A stretch of DNA of 39,757 nt from a bacterium UBA2219. Lineage in GTDB: Bacteria; Desulfobacterota; Deferrimicrobia; Deferrimicrobiales; Deferrimicrobiaceae. The notes beneath the pieces are model-generated. The model searched no databases. It was not told the DNA's origin and saw nothing but the letters and a program-made list of their open reading frames with translations. The position numbers and the translations under genes were made by a program. The stretch spans positions 1 to 39,757 of the forward strand of contig DCUH01000016.1 of the NCBI GenBank assembly GCA_002327765.1, given 5' to 3'. Below, in pieces: positions 13,720 through 22,222 of the stretch (position 1 is its first letter; every line of letters starts with the position of its first letter).

Positions 13720-15502
13720 GGCTGCCGGGGTCGCTTCGAAGCGAGGATCCGGTCGGCGGGTACTCGATCCGTTCGCTCGGGTGTCCGGCCAGGTCGGGAC
13801 GGAAGTCGGGGAACGGAAGATCCCCTCGCTCGCGCCACTCGCGCACCCGCGTCAAGGCCTCTTCCGTTTTCTTCTGGTCGAGCGGGCTGTCCTTGGCGAG
13901 ATAGGTCGTCTGGGATGGAAACGCCATGCCGGTCCCGGCCTGTGCGACGATATCCATGATGCGCAGCAGAATATCCTCCTGGATGGCGAGGAACTCCGCC
14001 ATCTCGACCGCTCCCACGTAGGCGAATATTTCCAGGTCCAGGGAAGAAGCGCCGAACCCGACGAACCGGATGCGCGCGCTGTCCCGTTCGACCCTCGGGT
14101 GGGCGTAGAGCATCCCGCGGATCCCGGCCAGCAGGTAGCGCAACTGGTCCGAGGAGGTTTCGTACCGCACCCCGATCTGGTGGCGGAGCCAGAACTTGTC
14201 CCGCGTCGAAAAATTCTCGATGTTCATGGTGGCGAGTTGACCGTTCGGAACCGCGATGACGGTCCGCGAGAGGGTGCGGATCCTGGTGGAGCGGATGCCG
14301 ATGTCCTCCACGGTTCCCATCAGGTTGTCGACCCGGCAGAAGTCGCCCACCCGCATGGGCTCGTCGGTGATGATCATTATGCCGCCGAACAGGTTCTCGA
14401 GCGTCTTCTGGGCCGCCAGGGCGAACGCGATTCCTCCGATGCCGATCCCGGTCAGTATCGCGGTCAGGTCCATGCCCGTCTGTTGAAGGAGCAGCAGCGC
14501 GGTCACGACGACCACCGCGGCGCTGAACAGGCGGCGGGCAAGAGTGTACATGGCGATCTTGCCGAGGTTACGGCTGCTGCGCAGCCTCCTCAGTCCGAAT
14601 TCCGAAAATATGTAATTGGATTTGACGACAAGCCATGCCAAGCCGATGATGCCGACCGTGACCGAGACCTGCATCCAGAACTGGCGCACCGTGAGCGACT
14701 GCGTGACCGTCGTGAACAACCGGATCGCCAACCCGACCAGGATCAGGCGGATCGGCGCCTTGATGGAAGACAGCGCGCGGCCGTCCTCCTCGTCGGTGAA
14801 CCGGCGCAAGAGCCGGCGAAGCAGCGGAACGATCGCCCGCGTGACCAGGCCGGCCAGCCCCAGCGCCAAGGCGATCGCGAGGATCGAGCCGATCCAGCGG
14901 TAGATGCCGAACGAAAGGATCGTGGTGTCCACCAGTATCCGGGGAAGATGCCTTTCGAGGTCGAACCCGCTCAACTCCTCCGACGCCTCGGGGATGAGCG
15001 CGAGCGTGTCGGACGAGAACAGCCAGACCGGGCTCTGCCCGCGGCGCTCGACCCGCTCCAGCAGGATCTCCAGCTTGCCGGAACGGGTGGCGACCGTTCC
15101 GATCTTTTCCAGCTCGGTGTCGGACGCATCCTGCGGGTCGCCTTCCGGCTTCCTGCTGATCCGGTCGAGGTTCGCCTTGAGGCCTCGATCCATCACGGCC
15201 TGGAGCTGCCGGGCGATTTTCTCCGCCGCCGCCTCTTTCCTGCGGGTGTCGAGGTACTGCGCGGCCCGGGCGTAATCTTCGGCGTCGGCGGCCCGGAGAA
15301 AACCCCGGACTGTTCCATACGGGGTCGAACGGCCCAGCGGGTCTTCATCGGTTTGCTGCTCCACGGTGCCGGGTTGCGGGGCACTTGCAGGCGAAGTCTG
15401 CGCATAGGCCGGCCCGGCCAACAGCAGGACCGGAAGGGCCCGGGAAAGCCACCGGAACAGCCAGAACCGTCTCGAATCAACCTCGCATGCCGGTGTCTTC
15501 AT
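13706..15502 (-). CDS. MscS-family mechanosensitive channel with periplasmic N-terminal domain (second of pair)
   Basis: The 598-residue protein starts with a signal peptide ending near residue 34 (LLLAGPAYA-Q), then a helical, charged periplasmic domain of about 150 residues (KIARQLQAVMDRGLKANLD), several membrane helices, and the MscS core. The core has TM3 (GIGIGGIAFALAAQKTLENLFGG), the beta domain (RVGDFCRVDNLMGTVEDIGIRSTRIRTL, VIAVPNGQLA) and a cytoplasmic alpha/beta end. MscS channels open on membrane tension and release solutes after osmotic downshock. ATG 15502 has GAGGAG upstream; a much longer open frame through the upstream gene is an artefact. It is cotranscribed with the next MscS-family gene, 107 bases upstream. 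Confidence 0.92.
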   Translation of the reverse strand: MKTPACEVDSRRFWLFRWLSRALPVLLLAGPAYAQTSPASAPQPGTVEQQTDEDPLGRSTPYGTVRGFLRAADAEDYARAAQYLDTRRKEAAAEKIARQLQAVMDRGLKANLDRISRKPEGDPQDASDTELEKIGTVATRSGKLEILLERVERRGQSPVWLFSSDTLALIPEASEELSGFDLERHLPRILVDTTILSFGIYRWIGSILAIALALGLAGLVTRAIVPLLRRLLRRFTDEEDGRALSSIKAPIRLILVGLAIRLFTTVTQSLTVRQFWMQVSVTVGIIGLAWLVVKSNYIFSEFGLRRLRSSRNLGKIAMYTLARRLFSAAVVVVTALLLLQQTGMDLTAILTGIGIGGIAFALAAQKTLENLFGGIMIITDEPMRVGDFCRVDNLMGTVEDIGIRSTRIRTLSRTVIAVPNGQLATMNIENFSTRDKFWLRHQIGVRYETSSDQLRYLLAGIRGMLYAHPRVERDSARIRFVGFGASSLDLEIFAYVGAVEMAEFLAIQEDILLRIMDIVAQAGTGMAFPSQTTYLAKDSPLDQKKTEEALTRVREWRERGDLPFPDFRPDLAGHPSERIEYPPTGSSLRSDPGSREGK

Positions 15503-15609
15503 GAGAAATCTCCTCTTCCCGTCCCGCTGCGGCCTCCGCTCCATCCGCCCCCGGTTCCGGTTGCCGCCGATTCCGGGGTCGGATCCGGCAGAACGATCTG
15601 TTTTCAACA

Positions 15610-17334
15610 TCACTCCGCGGACGGTTTCTTCTCGCCCAAACGGCCCGGACCCCCGTCCTCTTCCGATCCCGCGACCTGCTCGACCCGGATCACCCGCGGC
15701 CGATATCCGGGCGGCAGGTAGCTGTCGGGAATCGCCGTTCGGTTCCCGTCCCGCAGTTGGGTGTAGTGGGGCGACATGATCTCCACGCCCGCCTCGTTGA
15801 AGGCATCCTGGATATTTCGGTGCAGCTCCGAATAGAGGTTGTCCATTTTCAGCGGCTCGTTCGTGTACGCATTCAGCTCGTATGTCACGTAGAAATCGTT
15901 GAGGGAAGTCTGGAGAACGAACGGCTCCGGCATGGACAGGATGCCCGGCGTCCTGCGCGCCGCTTCGACCAGGAGTTCCTGGACTCTCCGCCATGGCGCA
16001 TCGTACCCGATGGTGACGGAGGTGTGGAGGATGAGCCCCCCCTCCTTCGCGCGGGCGCTGTAATTCACGATGTGGGAGTTCAGTACTATCGAGTTCGGAA
16101 CGGTGACGTCCTCGTTCTTGATGGTCCGCAAGTGGGTCACCAGGAGCGATTTGTCGATCACGTCCCCCACGGTATCCCCGATCCGGACCCGGTCCCCGAC
16201 GTTGAAGGCCCGCATGTAGGTGATGCTCAAGCCCCCCATGACGTTCGCGATCGCGGCGGTGGAACCAAGGGAGAAGAGGACGCCGAGGAAGATCGATACG
16301 CCTTTGAACGCCTCCGATTTCGAGCCGGGGATGTACGGAAAAGCGACGGTCACCGCGAAGGCCACGATGAAGAAGCGGACGATATTGAAGGTGGGCATCG
16401 CCCAGTCGGGGTAGAACCTGGGAAAGACGATCCGCCCTCTTTCCACCTCGCTGAAGAAAAGCCGCGCGAGCTTGATGAAATACCGTGTGACGACCCAGAT
16501 GAACGCCAGAACGAACAGGTCGGGAAGGAACGCCAGGAGCGCCGCGCCGAAGTCCCGCAGCGGGGCGAGGATGTAGCCGATGATCGTCGAAGCGACCCCC
16601 CGCGTCCAGGGGAAGAGGCTCAGCACGTACAGGAACCACAGATACACCAGGATGAAGGTCGTAAGAATCCGGAACCACCGCACCAGGGTGACGAGGAATC
16701 CCAGGAGATGGTTCGCCCGCAGAACTTCGTACGAGCCCACTTTGATGGTGCGGATGCGCGTCTCGCCCCAGGCGCGGATGCCTGCGTAGATGCGGGGGAA
16801 GAGACGGCGGCACAGCAGCAGGGAGCCGACCAGGAGTACGGTCGCGACGAACGCGTAGATGGCTCCGAACAGAAGGCCGCGGAAACTGAAATTCCGGTTG
16901 TGCATTTCGACCGCAGCGCGGATCCCCTCCGCGTAACGCTCCGCCAGCGCCGCGACCGTCACGCCTTCCGCGGCGGCGTCATGCTCGAAAACCGCCATCA
17001 GGAGCTTCCCTTCCGCGGTGATCGCGTAGACGCCCTCTTCGTTGACTACCTTGATCCGGTCCGGGATGAACATCCGGTTTTTCACAAGGGCCTCGAGGCG
17101 CGCGCTGATGTTCCGGGCCCTTTCCGCCGGGGAACTCCCCAAGACGGATTCCCGTATATGGAAGAGGTTTTTCCCTTCCAGAACAACCGGGGCGGGTGCC
17201 GGTTTCGAGGGCGCCGGATCGGCGGAGACGGAAAGCGTCGGGGCCCGGGGAGCTTCCACAGGCGGAGCCGCAAGGGCGAACGACGGAAGCAGACCCAGCA
17301 GCGAAACACACACGATCATCTTCCGCCACGCCAT
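15610..17334 (-). CDS. MscS-family mechanosensitive channel, extended N-terminus (first of pair)
   Basis: The 574-residue protein has a signal peptide (residues 1-22, LLPSFALA-AP), a soluble periplasmic region of about 120 residues, at least five membrane segments, and an MscS core with GVLFSLGSTAAIANVMGGL, RVGDRVRIGDTVGDVID, TIKNEDVTVPNSIVLNSHIVNYS and a C-terminal domain ending in a proline-rich tail. The pore helix differs from that of its neighbour, so the two are not a recent duplication but separate subfamilies. They share an operon and may open at different tensions or sense the periplasm differently; this is inference. Start ATG 17334 fits the signal peptide. Confidence 0.92.
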   Translation of the reverse strand: MAWRKMIVCVSLLGLLPSFALAAPPVEAPRAPTLSVSADPAPSKPAPAPVVLEGKNLFHIRESVLGSSPAERARNISARLEALVKNRMFIPDRIKVVNEEGVYAITAEGKLLMAVFEHDAAAEGVTVAALAERYAEGIRAAVEMHNRNFSFRGLLFGAIYAFVATVLLVGSLLLCRRLFPRIYAGIRAWGETRIRTIKVGSYEVLRANHLLGFLVTLVRWFRILTTFILVYLWFLYVLSLFPWTRGVASTIIGYILAPLRDFGAALLAFLPDLFVLAFIWVVTRYFIKLARLFFSEVERGRIVFPRFYPDWAMPTFNIVRFFIVAFAVTVAFPYIPGSKSEAFKGVSIFLGVLFSLGSTAAIANVMGGLSITYMRAFNVGDRVRIGDTVGDVIDKSLLVTHLRTIKNEDVTVPNSIVLNSHIVNYSARAKEGGLILHTSVTIGYDAPWRRVQELLVEAARRTPGILSMPEPFVLQTSLNDFYVTYELNAYTNEPLKMDNLYSELHRNIQDAFNEAGVEIMSPHYTQLRDGNRTAIPDSYLPPGYRPRVIRVEQVAGSEEDGGPGRLGEKKPSAE

Positions 17335-17606
17335 GTTCCCCTCCCCCGATGGCGATCATTCCGGTCCGAACAGGCGGAATCTATGTGTTCCGCCCCGGGC
17401 GCACCCCAGCACCGGATCTCCCCGGCGATCGACCGGATTGCCGCCCGTTGGCTTATATCTGTCCACCCTATCTTAGCCCAGAGCGATTCGAGGAAAAGCC
17501 AACATCGTTCGTAATAACGAAACAATTATGAAGAAATTGCATAGACATCGCACGGCATCCAATATCAACGGATCGAATTGTCCGTGGGATCCTGCCCCCC
17601 GCCGCC
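17335..17606. other. Upstream region of the MscS operon, no gene seen
   Basis: Frames here are short and lack ribosome sites. No convincing promoter could be fixed by eye. Confidence 0.4.
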
Positions 17607-17624
17607 TGTGCACTAAAATGTGCA
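17607..17624. repeat. 18-bp direct repeat with inner dyad, copy 2
   Basis: Identical to 13633-13650 and in the same orientation, 3974 bases away. It lies between the MscS operon and a terminator hairpin. Confidence 0.7.
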
Positions 17625-17637
17625 ATGGAAAACTCGA

Positions 17638-17676
17638 GGGCTGACATCGAAAGATGCCAGCCCATTTTGTTTGTCC
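17638..17676. terminator. Hairpin terminator between OMP gene and MscS operon
   Basis: GGGCTGACATC and GATGCCAGCCC pair with one mismatch around a GAAA tetraloop, followed on the plus strand by ATTTTGTTTG. On the minus strand the hairpin follows the OMP gene by about 140 bases with a poorer T-run, so it may stop transcription in both directions. Confidence 0.7.
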
Positions 17677-17679
17677 CAT

Positions 17680-17706
17680 TGCCGGAGCAGGGGGTCGAAT
17701 CCCAAA
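17680..17706 (-). other. Possible decayed tRNA 3' end
   Basis: The minus strand has GGGATTCGACCCCCTGCTCCGGCA, which resembles a T-arm plus the acceptor 3' strand CTCCGGC-A of the tRNA-Leu at 1008. The T-stem does not pair well and CCA is replaced by ATGG. A hairpin terminator follows, as it would after a tRNA. Weak evidence. Confidence 0.3.
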
Positions 17707-17812
17707 GCGGCGCCGACCGGATATGGAGGAAGAACGGCCATGGATGGCCTGAGTGCCGCGGGCGCATGGATGCGCAGGAGCGGCCGGAGCGCCGCTGCCC
17801 TCAGACGATCTT

Positions 17813-18730
17813 TTAGAAACGGCAGACCACGTTCACCCAGAACTTGTCGCCCTCGGTCTTGTTCTCCGCTTCGAATTCCCTGTTGTACCGGAACTCGACG
17901 CTCACGCCGTTCTTCGCGTCGTACCGGACGCCGGGGCCGATGGCGATGACCTGCCCCTCGTAGTCGCCAAGGACCGCGCCCGCGCCGCTGTCGCCGGTGA
18001 TCTGCTTGTAGTAATAGCCGACGGCGCCGATCGTCCAGGGACCGGTGTGGTACCCGACCGCGTAGTCGAAGTGGAACTCCTGGCCGGACTTGTAGTCGGT
18101 GTCGCTGTTTTCGGTGTTGATGTCGTACATGAACTTGCCGGAGAATTCCATCCCGCCGTCGGTGAACCAGGTTATCGCGAAAACCGGCTCGATGGTCCAG
18201 TAGTTCCGGCCGAGATTCACAAGCTCCGTCTTCTCGTAGCTTCCCGTCGGCACGACGACTTCGATCGCCGCCACCATGTGGAGATTCTTGCCGAAGTGCC
18301 AGGAGACGAACGGGCCCGCCGAGATGTCGCCGAGCCCGCTCTTGCTCCCCGAACCCAACCCCGTGTCGGCGCTGGCGTGGAGCAGCGGAAGGAACACATA
18401 CCCGCCCAGGCGCCCGCCCAGAAGCGGGATGTCGGACTGGTACAGGAAGCGGCTTACCGCGGCGGACACGTTCAATTTGAAGGGGACGGGGACCTTGTTG
18501 CCGCTGCCGTCCATGAGCGCGTCCGCCGAGTAATGCTGCAGGTACTCGATGAAGTAGAGCCCGGGGGGCGGAAGAGCGCCCGCCAGGAAGCCTTGTCCCC
18601 CGTTCGGATAAACCCCGCCTCCGCCTTCCGTCGCCTGCGTTTCGGGGATGCCGCCGAACATGGCCACCGACGTCACCATCAATGCCGCAAGGATCTTCAC
18701 CGCCGTGTTTTTCAGCGCCGTGGATTTCAT
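17813..18730 (-). CDS. SphA-like outer-membrane protein (phenol meta-pathway MetA family)
   Basis: The 305-residue exported protein has an N-terminal signal (KILAALMVTSVAMFGG, cleavage near ETQATEGG) followed by alternating beta strands with glycine and aromatic residues and a C-terminal phenylalanine (VNVVCRF), the outer-membrane beta-barrel pattern. The order GLYFIEYLQHYSAD, PLLHASADTGLGSGSKSGLGDISAGPFVSWHF, and VVVPTGSYEKTELVNLGRNYWTIEP is that of the Phenol_MetA_deg/SphA family, thought to be barrels linked to uptake of hydrophobic compounds. ATG 18730 has GGGAGA upstream. No catabolic genes are next to it, so the cargo is unknown. Monocistronic. Confidence 0.85.
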   Translation of the reverse strand: MKSTALKNTAVKILAALMVTSVAMFGGIPETQATEGGGGVYPNGGQGFLAGALPPPGLYFIEYLQHYSADALMDGSGNKVPVPFKLNVSAAVSRFLYQSDIPLLGGRLGGYVFLPLLHASADTGLGSGSKSGLGDISAGPFVSWHFGKNLHMVAAIEVVVPTGSYEKTELVNLGRNYWTIEPVFAITWFTDGGMEFSGKFMYDINTENSDTDYKSGQEFHFDYAVGYHTGPWTIGAVGYYYKQITGDSGAGAVLGDYEGQVIAIGPGVRYDAKNGVSVEFRYNREFEAENKTEGDKFWVNVVCRF

Positions 18731-18982
18731 GTTCGTCTCCCGTATTCCTTCATGACATCCGGAATCGTGCCGCATCGAAACCGCAGGAACCTCTCCCCGA
18801 AAATACCGGAGATTGCTCCTTTGTATCATTGCGCACCGGAAACATGACAAAAAAATAACATCGTTTTGGAATAAGTCGAGCGGCCGGAGCGACATCCGCC
18901 CAAAGGTGCGTTTGTCCTGTGCGCCGTCAAGGTTGTATCGTTTACTGGAATCTGCCAGCATTCACCGTCCGGGAGGGTGCGG

Positions 18983-19057
18983 GTGAAGGCGCTCGGAATC
19001 GTCGTGGTAATCCTGGGTCTCGTGTGGTTCTGGCTCCAGTCGAGGAAGAAGTATTGA
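18983..19057 (+). CDS. 24-residue single-span membrane peptide
   Basis: GTG at 18983 begins MKALGIVVVILGLVWFWLQS and ends RKKY with a TGA stop: one hydrophobic helix followed by a basic end, the usual layout of a very small inner-membrane protein (N-out or N-in not determinable). GGGAGG at 18971-18976 lies six bases upstream. A possible promoter, TTGTCC (18912-18917) and TATCGT (18936-18941), has an 18-base spacer. It lies upstream of the FAD reductase gene on the same strand, 155 bases away, and is divergent from the OMP gene. Function unknown; too short for standard gene callers. Confidence 0.55.
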   Translation: MKALGIVVVILGLVWFWLQSRKKY

Positions 19058-19212
19058 GCGCAGAAAATCAACCCCGACTGGAGCGTAGTATCCGCTTCCC
19101 GTCCGCCTTCCCAAGTCCTGCAGCATTTGCGGTCGCGATCGGTTTTGGTTATATTGCCCATGTCGCATTGCCTGAAGCTGGGTGATCCAAACCCTCATGA
19201 GAAGGAGTCCCT

Positions 19213-20715
19213 ATGAGCCAAAAGGAAAAACCCGGAAGCCCGGATCGCCGCAACTTTATGAAAGCGACCGCGACGGGGGCGGGCATTCTCGCCCTGAGCG
19301 GAATCGCACCGCGCCTGGCGGACGCCCAGGCCCTGCCGGCAAAATGGGGCGCGGAAACCGACGTCGTAGTCCTCGGGGCCGGCGGCGGCGGGCTCTTCGC
19401 CGCGATCGAGGCGGCCGCCGCGGGAGCCAAGGTGATCCTCCTCGAATCCACGCCGGCGATCGGGGGCTCCTCCGCGATCTGCGGCGGGGACATCGTGTTC
19501 GCGGGAACGGATCTCCAGAAGGAAAAGGGGATCGAGGACTCGAACAAGCTGCTCTACGCCGACTTCATGAAGGCGGGCAAGAGCCGCAACGTTCCCGAAA
19601 TGGTGCAGACCTACGTCGACAACCAGCTGGAGACGTACGAACACCTCAAGAAGCTCGGCGTCACGTACAAGGCGGTCGTCCAGGGCGAGGGAAGCGTGCC
19701 GCGGTCCCATCGGACGAACCCCGCGGAGCTGATCGCCATCCTCAAGAAAGAGGCGGACCGGCTGGGCGTGCGAACGCGGGTCGAATCCCCCGCCACGCGT
19801 CTTGTCACAAACGCCGAGGGGCGCGTCGTCGGCGTGCTCGCCGCACAGGGGGGCAAGGAAATCGCCATCGGCGCCCGGAGGGGCGTCGTCGTCGCCACGG
19901 GCGGCTTCTCCAACAACCCGGAGCTTCTGGACGAGCTGAAGGTCGGCTTCTCGAAGGTGCGCTCCATGGCCGCCCCGGGATGCCGCGGCGACGGATTCAT
20001 CATGCTCGCCAAGATGGGTGCGCACATGCGGGACCTGCCGTCGCTGAAGGCCTCCTTCTCGCAGCACCCGAAGTCGAAGCCGGGTAAACGGCAGCCCGTC
20101 AACACCTACCGGGTGGGCTCCATCATCATCAACAAGCACGGGAAGCGGTTCGTCAACGAAGGACTCGGACACAAGGACCTGCCCGAATTCGTCCTGAAGC
20201 AGCCGGACGGGATCTCCTACGAGGTCTTCGACTCCAAGATCGCGCCGCAGGCGGCCACCAAGTCGATGATGATCAAGCAGGAGGACCTCGAACTGTGGGG
20301 AATCAAGGCGGACACGCTGGACGAGCTGGCCGCAAAGGCGGGGGTTCCCGCGGATGCCCTGAAAGACAGCGTGGCCAGGTACAACCAGTACGTCGATGCG
20401 GGCAAGGACCCCGACTTCGGGCGGGACGGACTGATAGGGCACGTCGGGAAGCTGATCAAGATCGACGCGCCGCCCTTCTACCTTATTGAAGGGATCTGCG
20501 CGATCCTCGGAACCTACTGCGGCGCCCAGGTGAACGGCAAGGCCCAGGTGCTGGATGTGTACGGGCAGACGATACCGGGCCTGTACGCGGCGGGAGAGGT
20601 ATTGGGAGGCCTGCACGGGGACGGGTACATCGGCGGCACGGCTTTCGGGAAAGCGTTGATCTTCGGCCGCCTGGCGGGGAAAAACGCGGCCGCGACGGCG
20701 GCGAAGAAGAAGTAG
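19213..20715 (+). CDS. Tat-exported FAD-dependent reductase, fumarate/urocanate reductase flavoprotein family
   Basis: The 500-residue protein starts with a Tat signal (DRRNFMKATATGAG at 11-24, cleavage near ADAQA), so it folds with cofactor and acts in the periplasm. FAD-binding features are the Rossmann GAGGGG at 55-60 with the acidic end of strand two in VILLEST, GGSSAICGGDIVF, GVVVATGGFSNNPELL, and the C-terminal GLYAAGEVLGGLHGDGYIGGTAFGKALIFGR. This is the flavoprotein domain of soluble fumarate reductases, urocanate reductase and 3-ketosteroid dehydrogenase relatives. No haem (CxxCH) or FMN domain is present and no cytochrome gene is adjacent, so the electron donor is unknown, as is the acceptor (an enoate-type compound is the family norm). 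The start follows GAAGGAG. Confidence 0.88.
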   Translation: MSQKEKPGSPDRRNFMKATATGAGILALSGIAPRLADAQALPAKWGAETDVVVLGAGGGGLFAAIEAAAAGAKVILLESTPAIGGSSAICGGDIVFAGTDLQKEKGIEDSNKLLYADFMKAGKSRNVPEMVQTYVDNQLETYEHLKKLGVTYKAVVQGEGSVPRSHRTNPAELIAILKKEADRLGVRTRVESPATRLVTNAEGRVVGVLAAQGGKEIAIGARRGVVVATGGFSNNPELLDELKVGFSKVRSMAAPGCRGDGFIMLAKMGAHMRDLPSLKASFSQHPKSKPGKRQPVNTYRVGSIIINKHGKRFVNEGLGHKDLPEFVLKQPDGISYEVFDSKIAPQAATKSMMIKQEDLELWGIKADTLDELAAKAGVPADALKDSVARYNQYVDAGKDPDFGRDGLIGHVGKLIKIDAPPFYLIEGICAILGTYCGAQVNGKAQVLDVYGQTIPGLYAAGEVLGGLHGDGYIGGTAFGKALIFGRLAGKNAAATAAKKK

Positions 20716-20822
20716 CGCGGCCGGGAGGCGGAGACAGAACCCGAAAAACCGGGCAAGGCGCCTTCACGCCTCCAGGCGCCCCCCGGTTCCTTGCCTGATT
20801 CTTCGATGCCGGTCGCCGAAGC

Positions 20823-21233
20823 TCAGAGCTCCTTCTTCGGCTTCCACTCCCCCGCCAGCTTCTTCGCCTCCGCGACCTGGGCCGGAGTCATCCTGGAAGC
20901 GACGGCGTCTCTCGCATTCGCCGCCGCCTCCTGCATCTCTTTCCACCTGGAAGACCGCGAGGCCGCGAGGTCGAACCACATGTGCGCCTGGACGTCGTCC
21001 TGCGGCACGCCCAGGCCTTTTTCACACGAATGGCCGAGGTTGAACTGGGCGATCAGGAATCCCTGGTTCGCCGCCTTCCGATACCATCTGGCCGCCTCGG
21101 CGTGGTCCTGCGCCACTCCTTTGCCTATGAAATACAGGTAGCCGAGGTTGAACTGGGCTTCGGACGTCCCCTGCCCGGCCCAGAGCCTGTTGAGCATAAA
21201 AGCGACCTTGTAGTACCAATCCATCATGGCCAT
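20823..21233 (-). CDS. Short Sel1-repeat protein
   Basis: The 136-residue protein has two clear Sel1/TPR-like repeats: AQFNLGYLYFIGKGVAQDHAEAARWYRKAA, then AQFNLGHSCEKGLGVPQDDVQAHMWFDLAA, each with the G-x-G-V-x-x-D and A-x-x-W-x-x-x-A pattern. A Lys/Glu-rich end follows, typical of proteins that stop after a terminal half-repeat (MTPAQVAEAKKLA). Sel1 repeats bind other proteins. No signal peptide is visible at the chosen start; ATG 21233 or the in-frame ATGs at 21227 and 21224 are equally possible, and an upstream start near 21300 cannot be excluded. It is the last minus-strand gene after livH, 155 bases beyond. Confidence 0.75.
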   Translation of the reverse strand: MAMMDWYYKVAFMLNRLWAGQGTSEAQFNLGYLYFIGKGVAQDHAEAARWYRKAANQGFLIAQFNLGHSCEKGLGVPQDDVQAHMWFDLAASRSSRWKEMQEAAANARDAVASRMTPAQVAEAKKLAGEWKPKKEL

Positions 21234-21388
21234 CGGGATCCCTGGAATGCCCCGCGATCGCCTCGAGTGCACGACGCATGGAAGTCCCCATGATTGCATA
21301 CCCGCGCCCTTTTCCCAAGCGGTTGTCCGGGGTCGAGGACTGCAGCGAGGCGGCCCCTCCCGCACAAGGTCACGGAGGCGAGCGCCGC

Positions 21389-22222
21389 TCAGACGTCGAT
21401 GGGCTTGAAGATCAGGACGACCGCCATCACCACGAACACCATCGTCTCGGCCGCGGGACCCCAGAAACGTCCTGTGAGCGAGATCACCATCCCGAGGGCG
21501 AACGCGGAAAGGAACGTCCCGTGGAGGCTCCCCATCCCGCCCACGATGACGACCGCGAAGCACAGCAGCAGGATCTGGAACCCCATGTACGGATGGACGG
21601 AGGTAATCGGGGCGTACAGGACGCCTCCCAGCGCCGCCAGGCCGCTACCGAGCAGGAACACGATGGAAAAGTACCGGTCGACGTCGATCCCGAGGCTGCG
21701 GACCGCGTCCTTGTCGTCCAGGCCGGCGATCACGATCTTTCCCACGATCGTCTTCCGGAAGAACAGGTACAGCCCGCCGTAGATGACGAACGCCAGCGTG
21801 ATGATGACCAGGCGGTAGACGGGAAGGGAAACGCCCAGGATCTCCACGTCCTTCCCGATCGGGTCATTGAGAGAGATCGGGCTCGCCCCCCAGACCCACT
21901 TGATGAGGTCGACGCCGATCAGGAGGACCGCGTAGGTCGCTATGATGGCGTAATCGAGCGATTCCCCGTACAGCCTCCGGATCACGTACGCCTCGATGAC
22001 ATAGGCGACCGGAAGGACCGCGAGGACGCCGAAGCCGGCGGCCGCAAGGAAGCTCAATCCCATCTTCCGGAAAGCGGTGATCAGAAGGTACGCTCCGAGC
22101 GCGTAGACGAACGCGTGCGCGAAGTTCACGATGCGCATGGTGCCGAAGGTGAGGGAAAGCCCGATCGAAATGATGTAGAGGATCCCCCCGATCGTCAGGC
22201 CGTAGATGAGCGTCCCGATCAT
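21389..22222 (-). CDS. livH: Branched-chain amino acid/amide ABC transporter permease LivH
   Basis: The 277-residue inner-membrane permease has eight or so hydrophobic helices and LivH signatures: GTLIYGLTIGGILYIISIGLSLTFGTMRIVNFAHAF near the N-terminus and the coupling-loop region GLDDKDAVRSLGIDVDR, followed by ALGGVLYAP and VVIVGGMGSLHGTFLSAF. The start ATG overlaps the TGA of livM (ATGA), which implies translational coupling and fixes the start. It is the last Liv gene in the cassette B operon. LivH pairs with LivM to form the channel for an HAAT-type importer; substrates of such systems include branched-chain amino acids, urea and short amides. Confidence 0.92.
   Translation of the reverse strand: MIGTLIYGLTIGGILYIISIGLSLTFGTMRIVNFAHAFVYALGAYLLITAFRKMGLSFLAAAGFGVLAVLPVAYVIEAYVIRRLYGESLDYAIIATYAVLLIGVDLIKWVWGASPISLNDPIGKDVEILGVSLPVYRLVIITLAFVIYGGLYLFFRKTIVGKIVIAGLDDKDAVRSLGIDVDRYFSIVFLLGSGLAALGGVLYAPITSVHPYMGFQILLLCFAVVIVGGMGSLHGTFLSAFALGMVISLTGRFWGPAAETMVFVVMAVVLIFKPIDV

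Noticed and set aside
13453..13959. Plus-strand frame starting in the tRNA-Leu fragment
   Set aside because: Its first residues are the well-known false translation of a tRNA on the opposite strand and the rest is antisense to the MscS gene.
13781..15721. Very long open frames antisense to the MscS, SulP, Liv, G6PD and protease genes
   Set aside because: They arise from GC-biased third positions opposite real genes; their translations are Arg/Asp/Gly-rich, lack motifs and lack ribosome sites.
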